Below, piece by piece: positions 34,024-42,868 of a DNA stretch of 50,055 nucleotides (the first letter of the stretch is position 1; each line of letters starts with the position of its first letter). The stretch covers positions 1 to 50,055 of the forward strand of contig DATKOK010000059.1 of the NCBI GenBank assembly GCA_035524675.1, read 5' to 3'. Made by a program: the position numbers and the translations under genes. A model generated the notes under the pieces. The model ran no database searches. It had not been told where the DNA came from and saw nothing but the letters and a program-made list of their open reading frames with translations. This stretch comes from FEN-987 sp035524675. Its GTDB lineage: Archaea; Thermoproteota; Bathyarchaeia; 40CM-2-53-6.

Positions 34024-34812
34024 TTGATGCGCTATCATCTTGCGAAGCGCATCCTCGCAGTCGTGGTGATTATTGCCGTCTCCGCTTGTGGAGGCTTACT
34101 ATTCTACAGCTTTCATCCAGCGACTCCTAGACGCTTAGAAGTTGGAGATACTTGGAGATATACAGTGGTCTTCCCAGATTCACATGAATACATACTAACT
34201 GAAACAGTTGAAGCCAAATTATCCAACGACACGTACCTGATCTTCCGCGACGATAATCAACACATTTCAACAGGGTATTTGTGGCTGACCTCTTCATGGT
34301 ACGAAACGGGAGAGTCCAAAACACTAATCGGAAATCTACGAGCAAACTCAACGTCAACTTACGATCCTCCAATTGAACTAATTCATATTCCATTGCGCGT
34401 CGGCGACGAATGGAACGTTGAGAGCAACTTGACAATTCGAACAAATGTAGGAAACCAAACACGAATCGACCAATCCAGTCTTCACCAAGTGAGAGAGACC
34501 GTGTCAGAGGGAATGATTCACACACCGGTTGGCTACGTCCAATCGTTCATGATCAATGTGACGACTGGACACTCGCTGTATGAGACATTATGGTTCAACA
34601 TTGAGCTAGGTCAAATCGTCTACGCGAAATTCTATAATCCACTTGGAGAAACCGTCACGGAAACACTGGCAGGCTATAGCCTCGCGCCCAGATCGACCGA
34701 AAGCACAGCCTCAGTCGCCTCGAATACCGATTTCTCAAATGGGACCCCCACGGAAGTGTTATGTACTTCTCGTCCGACACTCTCGGTCGAGTTGAAAAAT
34801 CTCTATGACTGA
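34024..34812 (+). CDS. Membrane-anchored extracellular protein of the importer operon
   Basis: 262 residues, no recognised family. Seen: an N-terminal signal/anchor helix (ILAVVVIIAVSACGGLLFYSF), a beta-rich extracellular body with repeated Tyr/Thr/Ser strands, and six N-glycosylation sequons (NDT, NST, NLT, NQT, NVT, NGT). It starts with TTG at 34024 followed at once by ATG at 34027. It overlaps the substrate-binding protein gene by 8 bases, so it is made together with the importer; perhaps it assists the binding protein or senses nucleosides. The C-terminal 40 residues are Ser/Thr-rich. Confidence 0.65.
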   Translation: MMRYHLAKRILAVVVIIAVSACGGLLFYSFHPATPRRLEVGDTWRYTVVFPDSHEYILTETVEAKLSNDTYLIFRDDNQHISTGYLWLTSSWYETGESKTLIGNLRANSTSTYDPPIELIHIPLRVGDEWNVESNLTIRTNVGNQTRIDQSSLHQVRETVSEGMIHTPVGYVQSFMINVTTGHSLYETLWFNIELGQIVYAKFYNPLGETVTETLAGYSLAPRSTESTASVASNTDFSNGTPTEVLCTSRPTLSVELKNLYD

Positions 34813-36001
34813 GAAAGAACCAAAGAAGAACTCGAAAACTATCATAGCTGCTGTTGTGATAATCGTCTTAGTAATCGTAGCGGGTGCAGCATACTATCTC
34901 ACACAGACTCCCCCCGCGACATCAGAAACTACAGCCATGCAATCTTCCTCAGCTACATCTGCAGCTGCAGCGCCTCTCAAAGTTGCAATAATCCTACCTG
35001 GGCGAACCGACGACCTCGCGTGGAATCAAGCCGGCTACACATCATTCGAGGATTTGCTCACTAGCTTGGGAGAAGGCATCAATACGTGCGGTTGCTGGAT
35101 ACAGAACCATCAAGAAAAGGCACAGATCGAGGCAGACATTGCAGATCTGGCAAGCAAGGGATTCAACCTCATAATTGGGCATGGTTTCGAATTTCAAGTG
35201 CCAGTTCAGGAAGTAGCTTCCCAATATCCAAACGTCAACTTCCTCGTAGTCGGTGGATGGAATAACACAATGTCAAATGTCGCTATCGCTGACGTGCGCA
35301 CAGATCAGACCGGGTACGTACTTGGATTCCTCGCGGGCAAAATGACTCACACCAACAAGATAGGGTACATTATGGGAGCAAGAGTTGCGGAATTAGCACG
35401 TTTCGAACCTAACTTCGCGCAAGGGGCACATGACGCAAACCCCAACATCGTCTTCAATTACGGTCCACTCCCAGGCGGAGGAAATGGCATACTTCCAGGC
35501 GGAAGCATTAGCGTCGTTGCTGTCGGCGACTTTCACGATTTGCAAGGCGCCAAGGCTGATGCTGAGCTGATGGCAAGTCAGAACGTAGATGTCATTGCAA
35601 CTATGGGGGACGGCGTAGTTCTAGGAACTATTGAAGGGGCCATAGAAAAGAATGTGACGCTCATTGGCAACGGAGTAGACATTGCCGACAATCCACCAGT
35701 CGGCGCGGAGAAGCTTGTGATTGCCAGTGGATCATGGAAATGGGACGCGGTCTTCGCTCAATGGATCAAGGATGTGGGAACAGGCAAAGGGAACGGGAAG
35801 TACTGGGCAGGTTTCGATAATGGCGGACTTGAGGTAGAACTGAACAGTAACAATGTGCCAGCGAATATTCAGCAAGAAGTCTTGAACATCGAAGCGCAGG
35901 TCAAGTCAGGTCAAATACAGACTAATCCACTCGGACCGTTAGCAATCTCAGACAATTTGATCATAACAGTTGCAGTCGCCGTAAAGTACGTTGAGCTCTA
36001 A
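34805..36001 (+). CDS. BMP-family nucleoside ABC transporter substrate-binding protein
   Basis: 398 residues. BMP/PnrA proteins capture purine nucleosides or bases outside the cell. Seen: cytoplasmic MTEKEPKKNSK, one membrane helix (TIIAAVVIIVLVIVAGAAYYL), a Thr/Ser/Ala linker (residues about 37-57), then LKVAIILPGRTDDLAWNQAGY, the BMP start, FNLIIGHGFEFQVPVQEVASQYPNVNFLVVGG, and TGYVLGFLAGKMTHTNKIGYIMG. It is anchored by a helix rather than a lipobox Cys, common in archaea. A hairpin with a T run follows the stop, before the ATPase gene. Confidence 0.92.
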   Translation: MTEKEPKKNSKTIIAAVVIIVLVIVAGAAYYLTQTPPATSETTAMQSSSATSAAAAPLKVAIILPGRTDDLAWNQAGYTSFEDLLTSLGEGINTCGCWIQNHQEKAQIEADIADLASKGFNLIIGHGFEFQVPVQEVASQYPNVNFLVVGGWNNTMSNVAIADVRTDQTGYVLGFLAGKMTHTNKIGYIMGARVAELARFEPNFAQGAHDANPNIVFNYGPLPGGGNGILPGGSISVVAVGDFHDLQGAKADAELMASQNVDVIATMGDGVVLGTIEGAIEKNVTLIGNGVDIADNPPVGAEKLVIASGSWKWDAVFAQWIKDVGTGKGNGKYWAGFDNGGLEVELNSNNVPANIQQEVLNIEAQVKSGQIQTNPLGPLAISDNLIITVAVAVKYVEL

Positions 36002-36004
36002 GCT

Positions 36005-36037
36005 TAGCCCTCACTTGAGGGCTACCTCTTCTTTTTT
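36005..36037 (+). terminator. Hairpin plus T run between binding protein and ATPase genes
   Basis: A perfect 9-bp stem (36005-36013 with 36016-36024) closes a 2-base loop and is followed by a T-rich tract with six T at 36032-36037. It lies in the 51-base gap after the substrate-binding protein gene. It looks like a partial terminator or an mRNA 3'-stabilising structure giving more binding protein than transporter. Confidence 0.6.
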
Positions 36038-36067
36038 CAAGACTTCGATAACTTGAAGGTATACAGT

Positions 36068-37621
36068 ATGCAGAAGAGCGGTTCGGCAGTTGTTATGCGG
36101 GGAATCACAAAGCGATTCCCTGGTGGTGTTACCGCTAACGACAACGTCGATTTTGACCTTCAGAGTGGCGAGATACATGGGCTACTTGGGGAAAACGGAG
36201 CGGGCAAGACTACTCTGATGAATATTCTCTATGGGTTTTATCGCGCAGACGATGGCGTGATAGAAGTCTTCGGTAGACCTACGTCATTTCGATCCCCTGC
36301 TGATGCCATTAGAGCGGGCATTGGAATGGTGCATCAGCATCTGAAGTTAGTCAGCGACATGACTGTGGTCGAAAATGTTGTCCTCGGTCTAAAGTCACGA
36401 AAGCGATTTCTGACGGATTTGGGGCACGCTGAACGGAGAATTTCTGAATTAGGGGAGCAAAACGGTCTACAAGTTGATCCGAAAGCGCAGATTTGGCAAC
36501 TCTCCATTGGAGAGAAACAACGAGTAGAGATTCTCAAGTCACTATATCGTGAGGCAAGAATTCTCATACTAGATGAGCCGACTTCTGTGCTAGCGCCGAG
36601 TGACGTCAAAGGCTTCTTCGAAGCATTACGGAAGCTAAGACAAAACGGAATTTCGATCGTGTTAATCACTCACAAACTGGACGAGGTTATGCAAATCACT
36701 GATAGGGTCACAGTTCTTCGTAGAGGGAAGCAAACCGCCACCCAACCCACCAACGCAGTAGATCAGCGAAAGCTGGCGCAGCTGATGATAGGAGAAGAGC
36801 TGCCGGCAGCCGTTGCTAAAACGAGCACACCCGGAGTTGAAGTCCTTCTTCAGATTCAACATTTGCGCGTCTATGATGACCGCGGCCTGGAGGCAGTAAG
36901 AGACCTCAGTCTAGATGTTCGAAGAGGCGAGATTCTGGGCGTAGCCGGAGTTTCAGGGAACGGTCAAAGAGAGCTCTTACAATCCATTATAGGACTCAGA
37001 AAGATAACTTCTGGAAGCATCACGTTACGCGGGAAAGAGATCACTGGCAAATCACCAAGGAACATAATCAGGTCAGGAGTCGCCTATGTTCCAGAGAACA
37101 GAAATGAAGATGGTTGCGTCCCTGACTTTGGGATAGATGAGAACCTCATCCTAAAGGACTACGACAAATCTCCCGTCTGTAACACCATCGGACCCAGAAT
37201 CCCTACGTTCCTGAATGAAAGTGAGATCAGAAAAAGAGCGAAACTCGCTATCGAACAATTCGGAATCAAAGCTCCCGGGCCGACTTCAAAAGCCAAGTCA
37301 CTCTCTGGAGGAAACCTACAGAGACTTGTACTCGCTCGCGAGCTTACCGGTCATCCAGAAATAATCGTAGTAGCCCAACCCACAAGAGGTCTCGATGTCG
37401 CTGCGACCGAATATGTACGAGGTCTCTTGGTACAGCAACGAAATAACGGTGCAGCAATTCTACTCATCGATGAAGATCTGGCTGAACTAGTCTCCATCAG
37501 TGACAGACTTGCCGTGATGTACAAGGGAGAGATTGTTGGCTTGCTAAGTCCAGATCAATTCAGACCTGACGAGATTGGATTGATGATGACTGGACTAAGC
37601 AAGATGAAACTCGAGGCGTAA
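36068..37621 (+). CDS. Nucleoside ABC transporter ATPase, two nucleotide-binding domains
   Basis: ATP-hydrolysing subunit with tandem domains, like RbsA/NupA-type proteins paired with BMP importers. Seen: domain 1 with Walker A GLLGENGAGKTTLMN, signature LSIGEKQRVEILK and Walker B ILILDEPTSVL; domain 2 with GVAGVSGNGQRELL, a degenerate Walker A lacking the GK(S/T) lysine, signature LSGGNLQRLVLARE and IIVVAQPTRGLD. This asymmetry is normal in the family. ATG at 36068 is preferred over TTG at 36053. It ends 2 bases before the first permease. Confidence 0.93.
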   Translation: MQKSGSAVVMRGITKRFPGGVTANDNVDFDLQSGEIHGLLGENGAGKTTLMNILYGFYRADDGVIEVFGRPTSFRSPADAIRAGIGMVHQHLKLVSDMTVVENVVLGLKSRKRFLTDLGHAERRISELGEQNGLQVDPKAQIWQLSIGEKQRVEILKSLYREARILILDEPTSVLAPSDVKGFFEALRKLRQNGISIVLITHKLDEVMQITDRVTVLRRGKQTATQPTNAVDQRKLAQLMIGEELPAAVAKTSTPGVEVLLQIQHLRVYDDRGLEAVRDLSLDVRRGEILGVAGVSGNGQRELLQSIIGLRKITSGSITLRGKEITGKSPRNIIRSGVAYVPENRNEDGCVPDFGIDENLILKDYDKSPVCNTIGPRIPTFLNESEIRKRAKLAIEQFGIKAPGPTSKAKSLSGGNLQRLVLARELTGHPEIIVVAQPTRGLDVAATEYVRGLLVQQRNNGAAILLIDEDLAELVSISDRLAVMYKGEIVGLLSPDQFRPDEIGLMMTGLSKMKLEA

Positions 37622-37623
37622 GA

Positions 37624-38688
37624 ATGCCAAAGCTAACTATTACCCCAAGACTCGAAGTCTCTCGCCGCGCTACGTTAACAGTTACCCTACTCGCGTATGT
37701 TGCGTCGCCGCTCGTGGTGCTAGCGGTCCTAGCTGCTGCAGGTAAGAGTCCACTCGTTGCACTCGATGCGCTTTACCGTGGAACTATTGGAACTGTTCCA
37801 GGTTTTGCAGAATCACTGGTTCAGGCGACTCCGTTGATGCTTCTCGCTGTGGGCCTAGTCATAGCTTTCAAAGCGAAAGTTTGGAACATAGGAGCCGAGG
37901 GCCAACAGATATTTGGCTCGATCCTGGTTACTTGGCTAGTTCTTTCCCTCAAATCTCCGCTGCCCGGGTTTCTATTCATACCTGCGGCTTTGATTCTATC
38001 ATTCATTGGTGGCGGCTTATTCGCCGCTGTTCCTGCACTAATGAGGTCAAGACTGGGAATCAACGAAGTGATTACCACTATCATGATGAACTATTTGGCG
38101 ATCGACGCACTCAACTGGCTTGTAAGAGGCCCGTTTCAAGATAAATCAATTCCTGGAAGTTATCCAGAGTCACCCATCTTTCCTGAACAATATTCATTGC
38201 CCGTTATCTTTCGGCAGTCCACGGTGACCGTCGGAATCATCATCTCAATAGTCTCATGTATTGCGGTCTACTACTTCATGTTCAAGACGCCACTCGGATA
38301 CAGTATACGAGCTGTGGGGCTTAATCCATCGGCGGCACGAACGAGTGGGATATTGGTGGACCGAGTTGTTAACCTAGCAATGATTCTCAGTGGAGGATTG
38401 TGTGGGTTAGGCGGTGGGGTTTACATTCTTGGAGTAGGACACGAACTTGTTCCCGGCCAAGCAACGGGAATCGGCTATACAGCTGTGGTCGTCTCCCTCC
38501 TAGGGAACGTGCATCCATTAGGAGTCATCTTTGCCTCCATCTTTTTTGGCGGATTAATCTCCGGAATGTCCTCCGTCGAACGCGCTCTCCAGATACCGGA
38601 AACGCTCGCACTCTTATCTCAGGGAATAATCATCGTGCTCATTCTCGTAATACAGGTCTTCGCCAAATACGAAATCAGGAGGAAATAG
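37624..38688 (+). CDS. Nucleoside ABC transporter permease 1
   Basis: 354 residues with about nine or ten transmembrane helices. Seen: VIAFKAKVWNIGAEGQQIFGS (the BMP permease signature NIGAEGQ), LRSRLGINEVITTIMMNYLAI, GYSIRAVGLNPSAARTSGI near the coupling loop and VVSLLGNVHPLGVIFASIFFGGLISG. The ends fit the NupB/YufP type. ATG 2 bases after the ATPase stop; it ends 2 bases before permease 2. Confidence 0.93.
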   Translation: MPKLTITPRLEVSRRATLTVTLLAYVASPLVVLAVLAAAGKSPLVALDALYRGTIGTVPGFAESLVQATPLMLLAVGLVIAFKAKVWNIGAEGQQIFGSILVTWLVLSLKSPLPGFLFIPAALILSFIGGGLFAAVPALMRSRLGINEVITTIMMNYLAIDALNWLVRGPFQDKSIPGSYPESPIFPEQYSLPVIFRQSTVTVGIIISIVSCIAVYYFMFKTPLGYSIRAVGLNPSAARTSGILVDRVVNLAMILSGGLCGLGGGVYILGVGHELVPGQATGIGYTAVVVSLLGNVHPLGVIFASIFFGGLISGMSSVERALQIPETLALLSQGIIIVLILVIQVFAKYEIRRK

Positions 38689-38690
38689 AC

Positions 38691-39632
38691 ATGGCCGCCG
38701 TTATAGACGCAGCTTCTATGTCCGCATTCATCGCGGGTATACTCGCTCTCAGTACACCAATGGCATTCGCGGCGCTCGGCGAAGTGATTAGTGAAAGAGC
38801 TGGAATAATAAACCTCGGAACAGAAGGCGTAATGCTTGTCGGCGCAATCTCCGCATTCTCTGTATCATTCTTTACCCATGCCGGCCTTCTCGGTGTTGTA
38901 CTAGGCGCTGTTGCTGGGGCACTGCTGGGATTGCTCATGGCATTTATCTCGGTGACATTGAAGCAGGATCAGATATTGTCTGGGCTAGGAATTTACTTTC
39001 TAGGCCTTGGACTCTCAGGCTTCCTCTACGAGGCAGTGTTTAGTCAAATAGGTTCAACCATCCGTGTTGAAGGATTACCGCAGATTCCGATTCCACTGCT
39101 TTCTCAAATTCCTATCTTGGGAAGTTCCTTATTCTCGCAGGACTTGATCGAATATTTAGCGTTCGTTACGCTCATAATCGTGATTTTAGTCCTCGGCCGC
39201 ACCACGTTTGGGATTAGTCTCAGAGCGGTTGGTGAGAATCCGTCAGCTGCAGACACGCTAGGAGTAAGCGTTCCAAAGATTAGATATCTTGCTGTGATCG
39301 TCGGCGCTACTCTCGCAGGCGTTGGGGGAGCCTACCTCGCGCTGTCGTCTCATGCCTTTCAGGCAGAAAACATCACGGCAGGACGGGGTTTCATAGCCGT
39401 AGCGATGGTTTATTTCGGCAAGTGGAAACCGGCCCGCGCTTTCTTCGGAACATTCCTCTTCGGAGCAGCATATCTCCTGGGAGCTTTCTTTCAAGTCGTA
39501 GGCTCTTCTATTCCTTACTATTTCCTATTGATGGTCCCGTACGTCCTCACTCTTGTCATGCTAGTGGCAATTGCGCGGAAAGCACGCCAACCATCAGCGC
39601 TGGGCGTACCATACACCAGAGAGACGGGGTAG
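38691..39632 (+). CDS. Nucleoside ABC transporter permease 2
   Basis: 313 residues, the second membrane subunit (NupC/YufQ type). Seen: LSTPMAFAALGEVISERAGIINLGTEGVMLVGA with the signature NLGTEG, SLRAVGENPSAADTLGVSVPKIRY as the ATPase-coupling loop, and about eight hydrophobic helices. The start is ATG at 38691, preceded by CAGGAGGAA, a good ribosome-binding sequence; the frame is open further upstream to 38400 but that part only overlaps permease 1. Together with the binding protein, ATPase and permease 1 the importer is complete. Confidence 0.93.
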   Translation: MAAVIDAASMSAFIAGILALSTPMAFAALGEVISERAGIINLGTEGVMLVGAISAFSVSFFTHAGLLGVVLGAVAGALLGLLMAFISVTLKQDQILSGLGIYFLGLGLSGFLYEAVFSQIGSTIRVEGLPQIPIPLLSQIPILGSSLFSQDLIEYLAFVTLIIVILVLGRTTFGISLRAVGENPSAADTLGVSVPKIRYLAVIVGATLAGVGGAYLALSSHAFQAENITAGRGFIAVAMVYFGKWKPARAFFGTFLFGAAYLLGAFFQVVGSSIPYYFLLMVPYVLTLVMLVAIARKARQPSALGVPYTRETG

Positions 39633-39761
39633 CGAAGCTCTTGGTCATTGTCATCTCCGCTGCTGTGGTACGACAACGAAATTCCTCTTAAGTCTCCTAA
39701 TCATCTTGCTACGACCAGAGTTAGCTTGTTCGAGTTCGAAGGTAGAACACGTCTTCACGAA

Positions 39762-41522
39762 ATGACTCGTACACTCGTCGACACGGCGATGGGCAAACTG
39801 AAAGCGGACGTCGTCGTCCGAAACGCTTCAGTAGTCAACGTGAACTCAGAAGAGATCATTGAAGGTCAAGATGTAGCTATAAAGAAGGACCGAATCGCTT
39901 TCGTCGGACAAGCCGAGCATACCATCGGTCCGACTACACGAGTAATGAACGCGGATGGCAGATATCTTGTCCCTGGATTCGTTGACGGTCACATGCATAT
40001 TGAGAGCGCTATGGTTACAGCCACCGAATTCGCGAGAGCCGTTCTCCCACACGGAACTACAACCGTTTTCGTGGACCCCCATGAGATTGCAAACGTGCTA
40101 GGCCTTAGTGGTGTGCGATTTTTCCTCAATGAATCGAAAGACTTGCCGTTGAAAATTTTGATAACGTTCCCGTCATGTGTTCCCGCTGCTCCTGGGTTTG
40201 AAACAACAGGAGGGAACATTGGTCCTCCTGAAGTTGAGGAGGCAATGAAATGGAATGGAGTAGTCGCTCTTGGGGAGATGATGAACTATCCGGGGGTCAT
40301 CTCGAGTGATCCACAAGTTCACGGCGAACTTGCCGCAACTCTAAAAGCTGGACGCGTGGTAGAAGGGCATGCAGTCGATCTACTGGACCGAGACCTAGCA
40401 GCATACGTTGCCGCTGGCATAACTTCATGTCATGAATCAACAAAGAAGATTCAGGCCCTACAGAAACTCCGGTTAGGAATGTATGTCATGCTGAGGGAGA
40501 GCTCCGCTTGGCGTGACGTGGCTGACACGATACGTGTTATTACAGAACAGAAACTGAACTCGAGACATATCTGCCTAGTCACGGACGATCGAGAGCCCCA
40601 TTCGATACTCGATGAGGGACATGTCGATCACGTTGTGCGGCGAGCGATCGAAGAAGGCGTCGACCCGATTAAAGCGATCCAGATGGCTACGATAAACGTA
40701 GCAGAACACTATGAGTGTTCTAGAAACATCGGGAGCATAGCCCCAGCGAGGATTGCCGATATGATAATTCTTGACAGACTATCTTCCGTGAGCATTAGAA
40801 CAGTGATTGCTAACGGGCAGGTAGTCTCACACGATGGAAAACTAACAGTAAACATCCCGCCTCCGAAACTACCTGAATTCACCCGCAAATCAATAGTGCT
40901 CAAAGCATCACCCACATTAGAAGACTTGAACGTAAAATCCAAGACCGGCCAGCAAACCGTTAGGATCAGAGCCATCGGCATAATTCCCGCCAGCGCTTAT
41001 ACTGATCACTTGGAGGTAGAGACACGATCGAAAGACGGTCAAGTATACTCGAATGTAGATGAAGATCTGCTGAAGATTGCGGTCTTCGAAAGACATAGAG
41101 GTACAGGCAACAAGGCGGTAGGATTTGTGAAAGGATTCGGAATAAAGGAGGGCGCGGTAGCTTCAACTGTGGCTCATGATAGCCATAATCTGGTTGTCGC
41201 AGGCGCCTCAGATGAGGATATGATAACCGCCCTCAAGGAACTCGTCCGGTCCGGCGGCGGCATGGTAGCTGTTCGCAAAGGAAAAACTCTCGCTCAAATT
41301 TCATTACCAGTTGCTGGGCTCATGTCCGACAAACCCGTCGAGGAAGTAGCTCAGCAGGTCGAACAACTGAAGGACGCTTGGGCAAGTTTAGGATGCAGCC
41401 TGCCTTCCCCGTACATGAACCTAGCCCTCGCAACGCTATCAGTCATTCCAAAACTACGAATAACAGACAAAGGCCTACTGGACACAGTTAATTTCAAGTT
41501 CGTTAGTCCGATCATCGAATGA
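39762..41522 (+). CDS. ade: Adenine deaminase
   Basis: Converts adenine to hypoxanthine and ammonia with a dinuclear metal site; cytoplasmic. Seen over 586 residues: YLVPGFVDGHMHIESAMVTATEFARAV, VDPHEIANVLGLSG, VVALGEMMNYPGVI, EGHAVDL, AAGITSCHEST, LVTDDREPHSILDEGHVDH and C-terminal GFGIKEGAVASTVAHDSHNLVVAG with the DSHN motif. Complete, normal length. ATG at 39762 is chosen because an upstream open stretch to 39648 has no family similarity. It follows the importer permease by about 130 bases, linking uptake with purine deamination. Confidence 0.94.
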   Translation: MTRTLVDTAMGKLKADVVVRNASVVNVNSEEIIEGQDVAIKKDRIAFVGQAEHTIGPTTRVMNADGRYLVPGFVDGHMHIESAMVTATEFARAVLPHGTTTVFVDPHEIANVLGLSGVRFFLNESKDLPLKILITFPSCVPAAPGFETTGGNIGPPEVEEAMKWNGVVALGEMMNYPGVISSDPQVHGELAATLKAGRVVEGHAVDLLDRDLAAYVAAGITSCHESTKKIQALQKLRLGMYVMLRESSAWRDVADTIRVITEQKLNSRHICLVTDDREPHSILDEGHVDHVVRRAIEEGVDPIKAIQMATINVAEHYECSRNIGSIAPARIADMIILDRLSSVSIRTVIANGQVVSHDGKLTVNIPPPKLPEFTRKSIVLKASPTLEDLNVKSKTGQQTVRIRAIGIIPASAYTDHLEVETRSKDGQVYSNVDEDLLKIAVFERHRGTGNKAVGFVKGFGIKEGAVASTVAHDSHNLVVAGASDEDMITALKELVRSGGGMVAVRKGKTLAQISLPVAGLMSDKPVEEVAQQVEQLKDAWASLGCSLPSPYMNLALATLSVIPKLRITDKGLLDTVNFKFVSPIIE

Positions 41523-41535
41523 TCGATGACGCTCC

Positions 41536-41563
41536 CTGGCACCCGAAAGCGCCAGTAATTTTC
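41536..41563 (+). terminator. Possible terminator after adenine deaminase
   Basis: Five-base arms CTGGC (41536-41540) and GCCAG (41551-41555) with a 10-base loop, then TAATTTTC. It is weak but sits just after the stop and before the convergent regulator gene. Confidence 0.3.
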
Positions 41564-41620
41564 ATTCGAGAACTTAGTTGTCGATGGCAGTCGCGCCAAG
41601 TTACAGAAGTCTTTCAATGA

Positions 41621-42250
41621 CTATGAGATTTGTGCCCCGTGTGTTGCTTGGGCTGTTCGAGTATTCTGCACCTGTTGATATTCGTGAATTATCCGCGCGG
41701 CTAGTTCATGTGCCGATTTTATCGCTACGTTGGAGTTCTCGCCAGTTTCTGAGTCGATTTCAATCGATAGATGATTGTTCTTGAATCGCGCCCGTACTTG
41801 CGTAACACCATCGTCGGTAACCCATGCGAGCAACGCTTCATTGTCCTTGTCCGAGTAGCCAAGCCATCGAAGTGTGCTGAACCAACAATACTTCAATCTC
41901 GAGATGACATCAGATGAGGATACATCTGATGGAAGAGATGTCTCAAGGATACTCCTCGTCTTCGTAGATTGCCCCCGTGCGGGTAAATGGATGACCTCCG
42001 AGCCACGTTGAGTAAGCCGATAACCATCCTCAGTATGTTTGACCAAATTGTCACTCTCCAACCGGTGAAGAGCACGTGAGAGGGTCTCTTGGTGCATGCC
42101 CAACCGGCGCTTCAGACCTTGAAATGCAAGGTTCGACTCGGCGTCGCTAAAAGCGTCGAGCACTTCCCAATCGCCACGGCGTAGGTCCAGTTCGCTTTCT
42201 TCACTCAAAATTTTCACCCATCTTAAACTTGGACGCACAATAATAGCCAC
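41621..42250 (-). CDS. Winged-helix regulator with C-terminal sensor-like domain
   Basis: 209 residues. Seen: LRRGDWEVLDAFSDAESNLAFQGLKRRLGMHQETLSRALHRLESDNLVKHTEDGYRLTQRG is a MarR/ArsR-like winged helix with the recognition helix HQETLSRALHRL; then a second alpha/beta domain with LKYCWFSTLRWLGYSDKDNEALLAWVTDDG that resembles a small-molecule or dimerisation module. It lies 36 bases after the PadR-type gene on the same strand and converges on adenine deaminase. GTG at 42250; a GTG a dozen codons later is possible. Likely controls the purine genes, by position. Confidence 0.68.
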   Translation of the reverse strand: MAIIVRPSLRWVKILSEESELDLRRGDWEVLDAFSDAESNLAFQGLKRRLGMHQETLSRALHRLESDNLVKHTEDGYRLTQRGSEVIHLPARGQSTKTRSILETSLPSDVSSSDVISRLKYCWFSTLRWLGYSDKDNEALLAWVTDDGVTQVRARFKNNHLSIEIDSETGENSNVAIKSAHELAARIIHEYQQVQNTRTAQATHGAQIS

Positions 42251-42286
42251 GTCAGCTAATAAATATATCGGACATCCAATAATGAT

Positions 42287-42610
42287 CTACTCTTCTTGCG
42301 AGGGAGAACGAAGAATTTCACCGAAAACCCGACAGAAATACACCGACGCCTTCGCAACCCCTGTCTGCCCCTGAACGGTCAACTCATAGAAGGTCTTGCG
42401 TCCTTCACTGCGCATCTGAATGAGCCCACGTTTCTCCAGATGTTTCAGTGCTGGATAGATGGTTCCAGGATTGGGTTTCTCACCCCTTCGTTTTGCTATT
42501 TCTTCCGCCAACTCCTGACCATACATAGGCCGCTTGCACAAGAGCCAGAGAAGCATGAATGAGAGCATCCCTCTCATATCACAGCACAGATGCTCACTTT
42601 CATCCTGCAA
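42287..42610 (-). CDS. PadR-family transcriptional regulator
   Basis: Winged-helix repressor. Seen: CCDMRGMLSFMLLWLLCKRPMYGQELAEEIAKRRGEKPNPGTIYPALKHLEKRGLI, the PadR HTH with the diagnostic P.pGtiYpaL, followed by FYELTVQGQTGVAKA and a short dimerisation helix. The N-terminal CysCysAsp segment is part of this archaeal subfamily, which excludes the ATG at 42577 as the start. A TTG at 42610 is preferred over GTG 42640 because an AAGTTTAATT box at 42643-42652 predicts transcription start near 42621. Probably partner of the next regulator; target genes unknown. Confidence 0.78.
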   Translation of the reverse strand: MQDESEHLCCDMRGMLSFMLLWLLCKRPMYGQELAEEIAKRRGEKPNPGTIYPALKHLEKRGLIQMRSEGRKTFYELTVQGQTGVAKASVYFCRVFGEILRSPSQEE

Positions 42611-42738
42611 CGTTCTCGCAATATTGGGTGCCCCATACACAATTAAACTTAGCCGAATTCAACACCGTAGTTTCTGCTGGCAAGTTTACGCATTTCTGAG
42701 TTGATTTGACTTTCTGCCCAATCGATGTTGTATCTATG

Positions 42739-42752
42739 AAGCTTCGAAGCTT
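42739..42752. repeat. 14-bp perfect palindrome in the regulator/TIM-barrel intergenic gap
   Basis: AAGCTTCGAAGCTT is perfectly symmetrical and followed by GTTTTTG. It lies in the roughly 190-base gap between the PadR gene and the divergent TIM-barrel gene. It could be a regulator binding site or, with its T run, a hairpin terminator; nothing else is evident in the gap. Confidence 0.4.
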
Positions 42753-42868
42753 GTTTTTGTGGCGATCGACAGCATCCACAGCATAGTAATTTCCTAGTCG
42801 ATTGCGTTACTTCAAACTCGAGTGCTTAGCCCTTGCACATTGAACAACCATCAAAAGGCGACTATCTG

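Noticed and set aside
38400..38690. N-terminal extension of permease 2
   Set aside because: The open stretch overlaps the end of permease 1 in another frame and has low-complexity Arg/Ser content; the true start is ATG 38691 with a good ribosome-binding site.
39648..39761. Longer N-terminus for adenine deaminase
   Set aside because: These 38 residues have no similarity to the family; the normal N-terminus begins at 39762.
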